From NCBI RefSeq assembly GCF_001641085.1, contig NZ_LXIE01000001.1, positions 1-64,000 on the forward strand: 64,000 nucleotides of DNA, read 5' to 3'. Position 1 is the first letter of the stretch, and each line of letters starts with the position of its first letter. This document shows, piece after piece, positions 53,586 through 62,079 of this stretch. The notes under the pieces were generated by a model, which did not search any database, was not told where the DNA came from, and saw nothing but the letters and a program-made list of their open reading frames with translations. Made by a program: the position numbers and the translations under genes. The DNA comes from Aequorivita soesokkakensis. GTDB lineage: Bacteria; Bacteroidota; Bacteroidia; Flavobacteriales; Flavobacteriaceae.

Positions 53586-55313
53586 ATGAGCAATGATATT
53601 GACAACGACTACTTTTGCGATGGAATTACCGAGGAAATTATAAATGCACTAACGGCAGTCAGCCAAATTAAGGTTATTGCAAGAACCTCATCTTTCGCCT
53701 TTAAAGGAAGAGATATTGATATTAGGGAAATTGGTAAACAATTAAACGTAAATACAATTCTTGAAGGCAGCATAAAAAAATCACAAGAGCGGGTTAGAAT
53801 AACAGCACAATTAATAGATGTTACGGATGGAACCCATTATTGGTCCAAAAGGTTTGACAGGGAACTAATTGATATATTCGATTTAGAGGATGAGATCAGT
53901 CTTGCCATAGCGGATGAAATCAGAAATAATTTTGGGCATTTTGAAGTAAAAGACCATTTAATTGAGCAACCCACTAAGAGTATTGATGCCTATCAATTAT
54001 TTTTAAAAGGACGCTTCAATCAATTACAATGGACACCAGATGCATTAAAAAAAGCCATCCAATTTTATAATGAAGCAATTTCATTAGATGTTAATTATGC
54101 AAAGGCATATTATGGCAATGTGCAATGCTATGAGTTGTTAACCACTTGGGGGTATATGGATAAAGAGGAAGGAACTGAAAAAGCTTTTCTCAACTTAATG
54201 AAAGCCAAAGAAATTGATACCCATTTACCCGAACACCCTATGTGTTATGTAAATAAATGTTTTTGGAGAGAATGGGACTTTAAATCTACATATCATTACC
54301 TCAATGATGTTCTTGCCATAAATCCTAATCATACCGATGCGTTGGATGTTATGGTGAAGTTATTTATGGCGCATGGCCATTTTAATGAAGCTATATTTTA
54401 TGGAAAAAAATTGTTGGAGATAGATCCGCTTTCAGCAAACAACCAATACATTTTCGCAAATATTTATTACTATAAAGGTGATTTTGATATTGCCTTAACC
54501 CATATCACCAAGGCTATTCAGTTGCGTCCTGATTTTGATTTGGCCTATCATAAAAAAGCGGTTTGTTTAATTGCACTTAATAAAAGGGAACAATTGGAAA
54601 ATGAATTTCAATCCAACCCTTTGTGGGAAAAGATACAATTGTTACATGAAGCTGTAAATGAAAATAGAAAGTCCTTGCCGAAAGAAGTTTTATCCAGCTT
54701 TCTTTCCAATCATTTAAAACGGGACCAACTGACCTTGTTTGAACTCTTCATTCTTGCCAATACAAATTACACAGAGGAAGCGTATGAATTATTGAAACAA
54801 TTTGTAGCACAAAAGCGCGGACAAATTCTCAATTATAAACAAGAACCCTTGTTGAAGCCTTTGAGAGCGTTCAATGATTTTTACAAGTTACATACAAGTA
54901 ATTTTTCAATTGATGAAATTGTTGATAATAAAAAAACTGTAGAAATCACCAAACCGCTTTTATTAGAGGAAGAACGAAAGGAATTACAAACCAAATTAAC
55001 TGTTTATTTTAATGAAGAGAAACCTTATCTTGATGCTTCTTTATCATTAAATACAATTTCAGAAATACTAACAATTTCAACCAATAAAGTTTCCTTTTTA
55101 ATAAATGAAGTAATTGGCATGAATTTTAATCAGTATGTTAATTCATACCGTCTAAAGCATTTTAAAACGATAGCCTTAGACCCTAAAAATTCGCACCTAA
55201 CAATTCTTGGGTTAGCCTATGATAGCGGGTTCAACTCAAAGAGTGTATTTAACACCTATTTTAAAAAAGCGGAAGGTCTTACTCCTAGGGCTTGGTTAAA
55301 AGCCAATTCGTAG
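53586..55313 (+). CDS. TolB-like/TPR/AraC-type transcriptional regulator
   Basis: This 575-residue protein has three parts. Residues 1 to about 110 form a TolB/FlgO-like domain (DNDYFCDGITEEIINAL, then VNTILEGSIKKSQERVRITAQLIDVTDGTHYWSK-like strands). A central TPR region (about 130-320) follows. A C-terminal AraC-type DNA-binding domain (about 470-575) has ISEILTISTNKVSFLINE and GFNSKSVFNTYFKK. Codons upstream of the first ATG encode SIAVLPFVN in frame, the conserved start of this domain, so the gene may be 5' truncated or use a non-standard start. It probably controls the genes that follow. Confidence 0.8.
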   Translation: MSNDIDNDYFCDGITEEIINALTAVSQIKVIARTSSFAFKGRDIDIREIGKQLNVNTILEGSIKKSQERVRITAQLIDVTDGTHYWSKRFDRELIDIFDLEDEISLAIADEIRNNFGHFEVKDHLIEQPTKSIDAYQLFLKGRFNQLQWTPDALKKAIQFYNEAISLDVNYAKAYYGNVQCYELLTTWGYMDKEEGTEKAFLNLMKAKEIDTHLPEHPMCYVNKCFWREWDFKSTYHYLNDVLAINPNHTDALDVMVKLFMAHGHFNEAIFYGKKLLEIDPLSANNQYIFANIYYYKGDFDIALTHITKAIQLRPDFDLAYHKKAVCLIALNKREQLENEFQSNPLWEKIQLLHEAVNENRKSLPKEVLSSFLSNHLKRDQLTLFELFILANTNYTEEAYELLKQFVAQKRGQILNYKQEPLLKPLRAFNDFYKLHTSNFSIDEIVDNKKTVEITKPLLLEEERKELQTKLTVYFNEEKPYLDASLSLNTISEILTISTNKVSFLINEVIGMNFNQYVNSYRLKHFKTIALDPKNSHLTILGLAYDSGFNSKSVFNTYFKKAEGLTPRAWLKANS

Positions 55314-55330
55314 CAAATTTCCATCAATTC

Positions 55331-55357
55331 GTTTCAAATTATAATTCAGGACGATTG
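55331..55357 (+). promoter_or_regulatory. Shared operator, copy 1
   Basis: This 27-bp block is the same at 25 of 27 positions as 59669-59695. Its invariant part is ATAATTCAGGACGATTG (55341-55357). Exactly 17 bases later is ATCTTTG (55375-55381), as in the other copy. It is upstream of the serine hydrolase gene. Confidence 0.65.
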
Positions 55358-55413
55358 GCTTGTCTATCCTATAAATCTTTGCACCATAATTAGTAATCAA
55401 AAAACGAACAGTT

Positions 55414-56493
55414 ATGAAAGCATTGCAAAAATTCATATTGGTATGTATTATATCCATTTTGGGGCTCTTTACGTCTTGCTCTAAGGAGGATGATACAAAC
55501 TCGCCAACAACTAACTACACAACGGTAGAGAATCTATTGAGGGAGATTGATTTTCAAGGCTATGCCATTGTTACTAAAAATGGAAATGATTTACTCCGTC
55601 AGGGTTTTGGGCTGGCAAATATTGGTACTTCCATGCCGCAAGACTACACCCTCGCTTATCGCATAGGCTCCGTTTCCAAAACCTTAACTGCCGCAGCCCT
55701 AGTGCAATTGAAACGCGAGGGCTTAATAAGCAGTTTTAATCAGACCTTAAATGAATTTGATGAAGCGTTTCCGAATGGCGATCAGATAACTATTGCGCAT
55801 TTACTTTCGCATCAATCGGGTATTCCAGAGTATCAACTGGTAGTTGAACAAGCTTTTGAGGGTGGACAAATACTGGATGAAATAGACATTTATAATGTTA
55901 TAACGGATTTAATATTAGAAGAGGGTCTCAGTTTTACACCAGGGTCAAAGAAACAATATTGTAATTCAAATTATCTTATTGCAGCCCTGTTAGTACAGCA
56001 AATATCCGGAATACCTTACCATGAGTATATTCAACAGAAAATTTTTAATCCCTTGGGAATGCTAAGCTCATTTAAAGGTACGGATGAAATAGAGGTTAAC
56101 ACACACGCACAAGGGTATTTTAACGGAAATCCAAATAGTACGTACCCTATGGCCATTCCATTTGGGGCGGGCGATTTCAGTAGTACCCCAAGAGATATGG
56201 AAATCTGGGCCAATGCAGTTAAGTCGAATTGGTTCACAGAAGCGGAAAAAGGGGAGGTGTTTGCCCAAAATGTTTACAGTGGTTTTACTGATTTTGGATT
56301 GGGTTGGTTTACGACCCAAGAAAGTAATACCACCATGTATTGGCACGCTGGCGATATTAATGGCTATTGGAGCATGATTGGTTTTATACCAGCATACAAT
56401 GCAACGATCGTACTGTTAAGCAATCGACAAGACGATAGGGGATCACAGCGAAACACGATTATTGAGCAATTATTACGCAACGAGTTTAATTAA
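55414..56493 (+). CDS. Class C beta-lactamase-like serine hydrolase (lipoprotein)
   Basis: This 359-residue protein has a lipoprotein signal (cysteine in FTSCSKEDD). The beta-lactamase/transpeptidase fold shows the nucleophile motif SVSK in GSVSKTLT, the tyrosine motif YCN in KQYCNSNY, and HAG in WHAGDING. It should act in the periplasm or at the outer membrane on peptides, esters or cell-wall fragments; a true antibiotic-resistance role is not implied. The promoter carries the operator shared with the gene at 59760. Confidence 0.85.
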   Translation: MKALQKFILVCIISILGLFTSCSKEDDTNSPTTNYTTVENLLREIDFQGYAIVTKNGNDLLRQGFGLANIGTSMPQDYTLAYRIGSVSKTLTAAALVQLKREGLISSFNQTLNEFDEAFPNGDQITIAHLLSHQSGIPEYQLVVEQAFEGGQILDEIDIYNVITDLILEEGLSFTPGSKKQYCNSNYLIAALLVQQISGIPYHEYIQQKIFNPLGMLSSFKGTDEIEVNTHAQGYFNGNPNSTYPMAIPFGAGDFSSTPRDMEIWANAVKSNWFTEAEKGEVFAQNVYSGFTDFGLGWFTTQESNTTMYWHAGDINGYWSMIGFIPAYNATIVLLSNRQDDRGSQRNTIIEQLLRNEFN

Positions 56494-56521
56494 AATTATA
56501 CAATTATTTAACTATTTACAC

Positions 56522-56992
56522 ATGAAAAAGTTAGCAACAATATTTGCATTTTACGTATTATTTATATCCCCTGTTTTTAGTCAGGAAACCACAAAGCAAG
56601 CGTTTGAAATTAAGGTGATTACAAGTGTAGAATCCATTGTTCCAAGTGGATTGGGTAGATCACGCATTATTTCTTCAAATGATGAAAGAGATTACAAACA
56701 ATTCTCTTCTGAACAAACCGATGACAACAGTGGCAGGAATAAGACCAAGAGAAAAGATATCAGGGTTAGAAACTTTGAAGAGACTAAACTGTTGAACTTT
56801 TATAATTTAGGCGGCATACGCTTTCAAAATATAGTAGCAAATGACGCAGTGATCTCATCCAAACTTACAGCCATGCTTTCAGAAGGTTGGGATTTGATTT
56901 TCATAACAAGTGCAGTAGAAAGTGATGCAGGAGATAATGATGATAATGGTATTTTTATTACACGATATATTTTTAAAAGAACATTAAACTAA
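56522..56992 (+). CDS. Secreted protein of unknown function
   Basis: This 156-residue protein starts with a signal peptide ending FSQ. The mature part is charged, with a central RSRIISSNDERDYK region and SEGWDLIFITSAVESDAGDNDDNGIF near the end, which resembles the small proteins often annotated only as DUF4177-like. It is close behind the serine hydrolase and ahead of the SDR gene, so it is probably co-transcribed. Confidence 0.6.
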   Translation: MKKLATIFAFYVLFISPVFSQETTKQAFEIKVITSVESIVPSGLGRSRIISSNDERDYKQFSSEQTDDNSGRNKTKRKDIRVRNFEETKLLNFYNLGGIRFQNIVANDAVISSKLTAMLSEGWDLIFITSAVESDAGDNDDNGIFITRYIFKRTLN

Positions 56993-57014
56993 CAAACCTT
57001 AAACGCTATTGAAA

Positions 57015-57878
57015 ATGAAAGACACCAATGTTTTATTAGCAGGTGCTACAGGTTACTTGGGTAGTTTTATATTGAAAGTGCTCATCGAGAGGAAAAACCA
57101 TGTGGTTGCTATTGTGCGCAATCCCAATAGGATAGAGAATGATTGTGAAAACTATTTGGAAATAAAAACAGCCGAGGTAACCAATCCGGAGACCCTAAGG
57201 GATATCTGTAAGGGTATTGACACGGTAATTTCTACCATTGGCATCACAAGACAAAAAGATGGATTAACCTATATGGATGTGGATTATCGGGCCAATATGA
57301 ATTTGCTTGATGAAGCTAAAAAGGCGGGTGTAAAGCATTTTGTTTATGTGTCTGCCATAAACGGTGACAAACATAGAAAGCTAAAAATTTTTGAAGCCAA
57401 GGAAAAATTTGTCGATGCTTTAAAAGCTTCTGGTTTAATCTATACTATAGTAAGACCGAATGGTTTTTTTTCAGATATGAAAGATTTTTTACAAATGGCA
57501 AAATCGGGTCGGGTCTACTTGTTTGGCGCTGGCAATCAAAAATTCAACCCTATTCACGGTGAGGATTTAGCTAAAGCCATTGTGGATACACTTGATGAGT
57601 ACAACAAAGAATTAACCATTGGAGGCCCCGATGTTTTAAGTCTTAACGAGATTAGCGGACTTGCGCTACAAGCTTTAGAAAAACCCGTAAAAATTGTTCA
57701 TTTGCCAGATTGTTTAAGAACACTAACCCTTTGGAGCTTAAGAACCTTCACAAGTGTAAAAACCTATGGCCCGCTTGAATTCTTTCTAACCTTAATGGCA
57801 GAGGATACTATTGCGCCCACTTATGGTAAGCATCATTTGGAAGATTTTTATATTGAAGAAGCTAAAAATTTAAAATAG
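57015..57878 (+). CDS. NAD(P)-binding protein, atypical SDR (NmrA-like)
   Basis: This 287-residue protein has an N-terminal dinucleotide-binding motif GATGYLGSF and an atypical SDR fold with STIGITRQKDG and FVYVSAINGDK. The usual YxxxK pair is not clear. Such proteins act as reductases, epimerases or redox sensors. A TTG at 57009 is possible but the ATG at 57015 is preferred. The gene follows the secreted-protein gene by 22 bases. Confidence 0.8.
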   Translation: MKDTNVLLAGATGYLGSFILKVLIERKNHVVAIVRNPNRIENDCENYLEIKTAEVTNPETLRDICKGIDTVISTIGITRQKDGLTYMDVDYRANMNLLDEAKKAGVKHFVYVSAINGDKHRKLKIFEAKEKFVDALKASGLIYTIVRPNGFFSDMKDFLQMAKSGRVYLFGAGNQKFNPIHGEDLAKAIVDTLDEYNKELTIGGPDVLSLNEISGLALQALEKPVKIVHLPDCLRTLTLWSLRTFTSVKTYGPLEFFLTLMAEDTIAPTYGKHHLEDFYIEEAKNLK

Positions 57879-58005
57879 ATTTATTATAAAATCCCAGCAA
57901 ATAACAAATTGCTAGTAAATGCTAATTAAAGTCAAATAAAATAGCAATAAAACTATAGGCTTTGGATAGCAGTAATAGGTTAGCATAAAATAAAAAAATA
58001 AACAA

Positions 58006-59439
58006 ATGAAAATTCTAAAACGACTTTTAAAAATTGGATTTCTCCTCTTTGGAATCATTATTCTAACGGGAATCATTATCCTCTGGATTGATTCGTTGGA
58101 GACTAATTATTTAAAGATTAATAAAAAGGACTCACTATCCAATCAATCTTACCTAATTACCAATGTCAATATCATTCCAATGAATCAAGACACCGTTTTG
58201 GTCAATAAAATGGTATTCATAAAGGAAGGAATTATACAGCGGATTGCAGATACCATTAATGTTAACGGCATCGAAATTATAGATGCCAAAAAGAAGTATT
58301 TAACCCCGGGTTTAATCGATATGCACATGCATCTGTGGGATAGATATGAACTGGGCCTATACCTTGCAAACGGTGTTACCGCTATAAGAAATGTATGGGG
58401 TATGCCAATGCATTTAAGAATTAAGGAAGATATAAAGAATGATAAGATAATTTCACCCACCTTATTTACTACAGGGCCAAAACTAACCGGACCGGAATTT
58501 ATTGGTGACGATAATTTGAATTTATTTAGCCCTGAAGAAGCGAAGGAAAAGGTGGTTTCATATAAAGAGAGAGGTTATGACTTTATCAAAATTTATGATG
58601 GATTGGATAAACCAATCTTTGATGCTGTTATTGAACAGGCTAAAATTTCTGAAATGGATATTGTTGCCCATCCTTCTAAAAAAGTGCAGTTTTCAGACCA
58701 TTTGAATCCTCAAATCAAGTCTATTGAACATGCCGAAGAAATTGTACAGCAACCCTTACAATATGATTTGGATACGCTGAAACTGCAAAAAATCATCGGT
58801 TTAATTTCCCAATCAAAACACACAAGCTATTGTCCAACTTTAACAGTATTCAATAATATCTTTCAAATGATGAACAATGATTCTATGTTAGACTCAGAAC
58901 AGCTGGATTATATAAATCCTCTCATTAAAAGAGTAGATAGTAAAAATCAATTCAACCGTTGGTTAACTGCCAAGCAAAATGATTCAACAACAGTCAGCAG
59001 AATTAAAAAACAACATGATTTTCATCTTACCATAGTGAAAAAACTGAACGAATCAGGAGTAAATATAATTTGCGGAACAGATGCTGGAATAGGTGTTACC
59101 CTACCTGGATTTTCATTACATACCGAATTGAATTTTTACAAAGAAGCTGGCCTTTCCAATTATGAAGTTTTAAAGACCGCTACCGTAAATGCTTCCAAAA
59201 CACACGCCATTATGAATTCGCTTGGGACTATTGAAGTTGGTAAAATGGCAAATTTGTTGTTAGTTGATGAAAATCCGTTAATTACGTTATCAACCCTGCA
59301 AAAACCATTCTATGTTTTTGTAGAAGGGCGAAAATTAGATAGACAAACTTTGAATACTTTCCAAGAGAAGGCAAAAAAAAGGAATAACTTAATTGCCTCT
59401 GCACTAAGGTATTTGGAAAACTTGATAGTTGAAAAATAA
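58006..59439 (+). CDS. Amidohydrolase-superfamily protein, membrane anchored
   Basis: This 477-residue protein has one N-terminal membrane helix (about 10-30). The metal-dependent hydrolase barrel has the HxH motif in LIDMHMHLWD, a histidine in VAHPSKK, a later histidine in SIEHAEEI, and the metal aspartate in CGTDAGIG. The end includes GTIEVGKMANLLLVDENP. It resembles imidazolonepropionase-like or dipeptidase-like members; the substrate is unknown. It probably works outside the cytoplasm with the neighbouring serine hydrolase and peptidase. Confidence 0.85.
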   Translation: MKILKRLLKIGFLLFGIIILTGIIILWIDSLETNYLKINKKDSLSNQSYLITNVNIIPMNQDTVLVNKMVFIKEGIIQRIADTINVNGIEIIDAKKKYLTPGLIDMHMHLWDRYELGLYLANGVTAIRNVWGMPMHLRIKEDIKNDKIISPTLFTTGPKLTGPEFIGDDNLNLFSPEEAKEKVVSYKERGYDFIKIYDGLDKPIFDAVIEQAKISEMDIVAHPSKKVQFSDHLNPQIKSIEHAEEIVQQPLQYDLDTLKLQKIIGLISQSKHTSYCPTLTVFNNIFQMMNNDSMLDSEQLDYINPLIKRVDSKNQFNRWLTAKQNDSTTVSRIKKQHDFHLTIVKKLNESGVNIICGTDAGIGVTLPGFSLHTELNFYKEAGLSNYEVLKTATVNASKTHAIMNSLGTIEVGKMANLLLVDENPLITLSTLQKPFYVFVEGRKLDRQTLNTFQEKAKKRNNLIASALRYLENLIVEK

Positions 59440-59578
59440 CTTCAGCAACCTTGTATCTTGTAAAATCTAAAAAAAATGTTTTTGGAAGCCAGCATTGGAA
59501 AGATAACTCAACACCCAGATCAATCAATCGCACATCCAGAAGCGTTACGCTAATGCAAAAAAAGCAAACGCTCACCTA

Positions 59579-59608
59579 GGCTTAACATTAAAATGTTAAG
59601 CCTTTTTT
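59579..59608 (+). terminator. Terminator after the amidohydrolase region
   Basis: GGCTTAACAT (59579-59588) pairs perfectly with ATGTTAAGCC (59593-59602), followed by six T. Confidence 0.9.
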
Positions 59609-59668
59609 GTTCATTCTAACTTACGCATTACACTTTATAATTCCCTTAAATCACTTCTAAATTAAAAG

Positions 59669-59695
59669 GTTTGAAATCATAATTCAGGACGATTG
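59669..59695 (+). promoter_or_regulatory. Shared operator, copy 2
   Basis: It matches 55331-55357 at 25 of 27 positions, with ATAATTCAGGACGATTG at 59679-59695. The promoter-like ATCTTTG is at 59713-59719, again 17 bases away. Confidence 0.65.
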
Positions 59696-59759
59696 ACCTT
59701 ATTATGAATTACATCTTTGTACCATAAAATTATCTAACATCAATTATTAAACACCAATA

Positions 59760-60368
59760 ATGAAAACAACACCTAATGTTATTCTTTATGTATTTGTAAT
59801 AGTATTTTCAACATTTACGTATGCACAAGAGAAAGAAGACTTAAAGCTAAAGTCACCTTCTGAATTTAAACACTCCATAAGTGCTTGTCCTGTAGCAGTG
59901 GCATTTGGTATTTATTCTGTGAATTATGAATTCCTGTATCAAAAAAAGCACGGTTTTGTAGCGCGATTTGATTATGAAGCAATTCCCAAAACCTACACCG
60001 AGGCACGAATAGAATCCAGTGGGTATTCTTTTATACTGAACTATCGTTACCATTTCAATAAGCAAATGAATTCGTATTTTGCTGGAGCGTATGGCAGATA
60101 CAGACAATTTAACGGGGAAGGTAAAATCAATGAAACGAATTTTGACTTTACTATGCCCGATGTGAGCTTTGGTATAAATGCAGGAAAAAAATGGGTATGG
60201 AAAAGTGGTTTTACCTTGACCTTTGCACTTGGATATGGTTTTTCAAATGAAGATTGGAATAGCAAGCCAAACACCCATGATGTCAATGAAATGATTAGGG
60301 ATTTTAGGAGTGATTATGACTTTATAGATCCATTTTATGGAGAGTTCTCCATAGGCTACTCATTCTAA
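59760..60368 (+). CDS. Outer-membrane beta-barrel protein
   Basis: This 202-residue protein has a signal peptide ending YAQ. It has alternating aromatic and polar strands (GFVARFDYEA, YSFILNYRYHFN) with a final aromatic residue (SIGYSF), as in beta-barrel outer-membrane proteins of the DUF3575 or OmpW-like type. It is the second gene with the shared operator. Confidence 0.7.
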   Translation: MKTTPNVILYVFVIVFSTFTYAQEKEDLKLKSPSEFKHSISACPVAVAFGIYSVNYEFLYQKKHGFVARFDYEAIPKTYTEARIESSGYSFILNYRYHFNKQMNSYFAGAYGRYRQFNGEGKINETNFDFTMPDVSFGINAGKKWVWKSGFTLTFALGYGFSNEDWNSKPNTHDVNEMIRDFRSDYDFIDPFYGEFSIGYSF

Positions 60369-60408
60369 AATATAGAAAAATAAGATATATGTTTATTTCA
60401 TCAGTGTT

Positions 60409-60420
60409 AACCATATGGTT
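60409..60420. promoter_or_regulatory. AACCATATGGTT palindrome
   Basis: A perfect 12-bp palindrome 46 bases upstream of the S41-type peptidase ATG. It is a possible operator, with no other copy seen. Confidence 0.3.
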
Positions 60421-60465
60421 TTACGGCTTACGATATATAAAATATAATAGAAAATAAATAGTACT

Positions 60466-61707
60466 ATGAATTCATTTCAAAAAATAATTATTCCTGTATC
60501 AATTTTTATCGTTTCGGCGTTTCAAGTCTTACTTGCACAGACGGCTAACAAAATTGACTGGAAAGAAGATTTAAAAATCTATAAGGAATCTTTGGAGCAA
60601 AAACACATAGACCTGTATCATTCGGTATCTAAAGATGCGTTTTTAAGTGAATGGAGCAAGATTTATGACAATGTTGACTCGTTAAACGATTTTGACATTA
60701 TTTTAAAATTAATGCGCTTAACAAGACGAATAAATGATGGCCATACAGCTATATCACTAAGAAATATCCCTACACATCGATTTCCATTCGAAATTGAATT
60801 TATAGAAGGACAATGGTACGTAACAAAAACCTTGAAGGAAAATGAACAGATTCTCAAAACAGCTTTGGAATCAATTAATGGTATTCCTATTGATACCGTG
60901 GCGAAAAAAATTTCAGGCGTAGCCCAATTTGTGGAAAATGAATATTCCTTAAAGGAAAGAACCAGTAGTTATTTGACCACTGCAGAATTACTCTTCCATC
61001 TCAATTTGATTGATTCTAGGGGTAACGCTAAATTTAGCTTTCGAGATAATAATAGAAAGTTACTGACTGCGGATTTGGAAGCGATTACTAATGAACAGTG
61101 GGAGGGAAGTGAGGTTTCCAAAATAGATTTAACGATACCTGAAATAAAAAAACCTACTATTGATAATGCTAATTTGTGGTATACCTCAATTTCAGGCACA
61201 AAAGCGATATATATAAATTTTGCCGGTTATCCTTCCTTTGAAGAGATGCAAGTTTTTGGTGCGCAATTAGTATCTGAGATTCAAGAAAAACAGATTAAAC
61301 AGGTAATTATTGATATGCGTGATAATGGAGGCGGAGATTTATATGTGGGTACCGTTCTGGCGTATGCGCTAAATCTGGCTGATTGTATAGATTGGAAAAA
61401 AGGCGTGTTCGTATTAACGAGTAACAAAACCTTTTCTGCAGCAACAAGTAATGCAGCGCTATTTAAGCAATTGTTAAATGCAAAAATTGTTGGGCAGCCC
61501 ACGGGTTCCAACCCAAATGGATATCAAGATATGGATAGTTTTACGCTACCTAATTCAAAATTAGTTATTACATATTCCAAGCGGTTGTTTCGTTTATCAC
61601 CTCAAGAAAATACTGCACTACAGCCTGATATAATTATAAATCAACAACAGCATGATTTCTTTATGGGAATTGATTCGGTTTTGAAGGAATTAATACATAC
61701 ATTTTAA
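60466..61707 (+). CDS. S41-family-like peptidase (C-terminal processing peptidase type)
   Basis: This 413-residue secreted protein has a signal peptide ending LLAQ. The S41 catalytic domain (about 230-400) has VIIDMRDNGGGDLYVG, then SNKTFSAATSNA with the putative nucleophile serine, and GQPTGSNPNGY. A clear PDZ domain was not seen. It should act in the periplasm or at the outer membrane. It follows the outer-membrane protein by about 97 bases. Confidence 0.82.
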   Translation: MNSFQKIIIPVSIFIVSAFQVLLAQTANKIDWKEDLKIYKESLEQKHIDLYHSVSKDAFLSEWSKIYDNVDSLNDFDIILKLMRLTRRINDGHTAISLRNIPTHRFPFEIEFIEGQWYVTKTLKENEQILKTALESINGIPIDTVAKKISGVAQFVENEYSLKERTSSYLTTAELLFHLNLIDSRGNAKFSFRDNNRKLLTADLEAITNEQWEGSEVSKIDLTIPEIKKPTIDNANLWYTSISGTKAIYINFAGYPSFEEMQVFGAQLVSEIQEKQIKQVIIDMRDNGGGDLYVGTVLAYALNLADCIDWKKGVFVLTSNKTFSAATSNAALFKQLLNAKIVGQPTGSNPNGYQDMDSFTLPNSKLVITYSKRLFRLSPQENTALQPDIIINQQQHDFFMGIDSVLKELIHTF

Positions 61708-61748
61708 GGTAGGTTATTTATTGTTTCAAGCATGTAAATATTCAAAAC

Positions 61749-61895
61749 TTTGATAAGCTCCGGGAAGTTTTTTAGAATACGACATAGCTCCACAATGATT
61801 TAATTGAAAAAAATGCCCAGTTGCCCAAGTTTGAAGAAATGCTCGCAGCCTGGACTAAACAGCTGTCTGGAGAGAAAAATGTAGAGCTATTTTAA
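61749..61895 (+). pseudogene. Remnant of a C-terminal coding region
   Basis: One frame reads FDKLREVF, a stop, NTT, a stop, then LHNDLIEKNAQLPKFEEM and a charged end VELF before a final stop. After the second internal stop it is protein-like for about 37 codons. It probably is what is left of a gene, with two internal stops and no start. The parent family is not recognised. Confidence 0.4.
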
Positions 61896-61985
61896 TGGAT
61901 TGCAAGAATTAGGTATATTATATTGCCAACAACCACGAATTTTCTATAAACTAAATTGATCACCAAATCAAAGGCTTATAAATTC

Positions 61986-62008
61986 TTATTTAGATTTATT
62001 ATAAATAA
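61986..62008. promoter_or_regulatory. Fur-like box 1
   Basis: TTATTTA-N9-TAAATAA, a 23-bp palindrome. It is 24 bases upstream of the -7 element. Confidence 0.55.
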
Positions 62009-62032
62009 TTTGGATATCCCAAAGCTGACAAA

Positions 62033-62040
62033 TATATTTG
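62033..62040 (+). promoter_or_regulatory. -7 box of the TonB receptor gene
   Basis: TATATTTG matches TAnnTTTG and lies between the two palindromic boxes. Confidence 0.5.
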
Positions 62041-62050
62041 CCGAAAATTA

Positions 62051-62073
62051 TTATTTATATATAGTCTAAATAA
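62051..62073. promoter_or_regulatory. Fur-like box 2
   Basis: TTATTTA-N9-TAAATAA with the same spacing as box 1; its right half TCTAAATAA fits a Fur-type half-site. It covers the expected transcription start. Confidence 0.55.
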
Positions 62074-62079
62074 AGAACA

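Larger units (their letters stand above)
59440..59759. other. Intergenic region
   Basis: About 140 bases of unrecognised sequence with a 25-codon frame at 59476 that lacks coding character, then a strong terminator, then the shared operator and promoter of the next gene. Confidence 0.5.
61708..62079. other. Intergenic region before the TonB receptor
   Basis: The first half contains a decayed coding remnant (61749-61895). The second half is the receptor's regulatory region, with two palindromic boxes and a -7 element. Confidence 0.55.

Noticed and set aside
59476-59553. 25-codon frame MFLEASIGKI
   Set aside because: Too short, with no signal, context or repeat of the frame elsewhere in the window.
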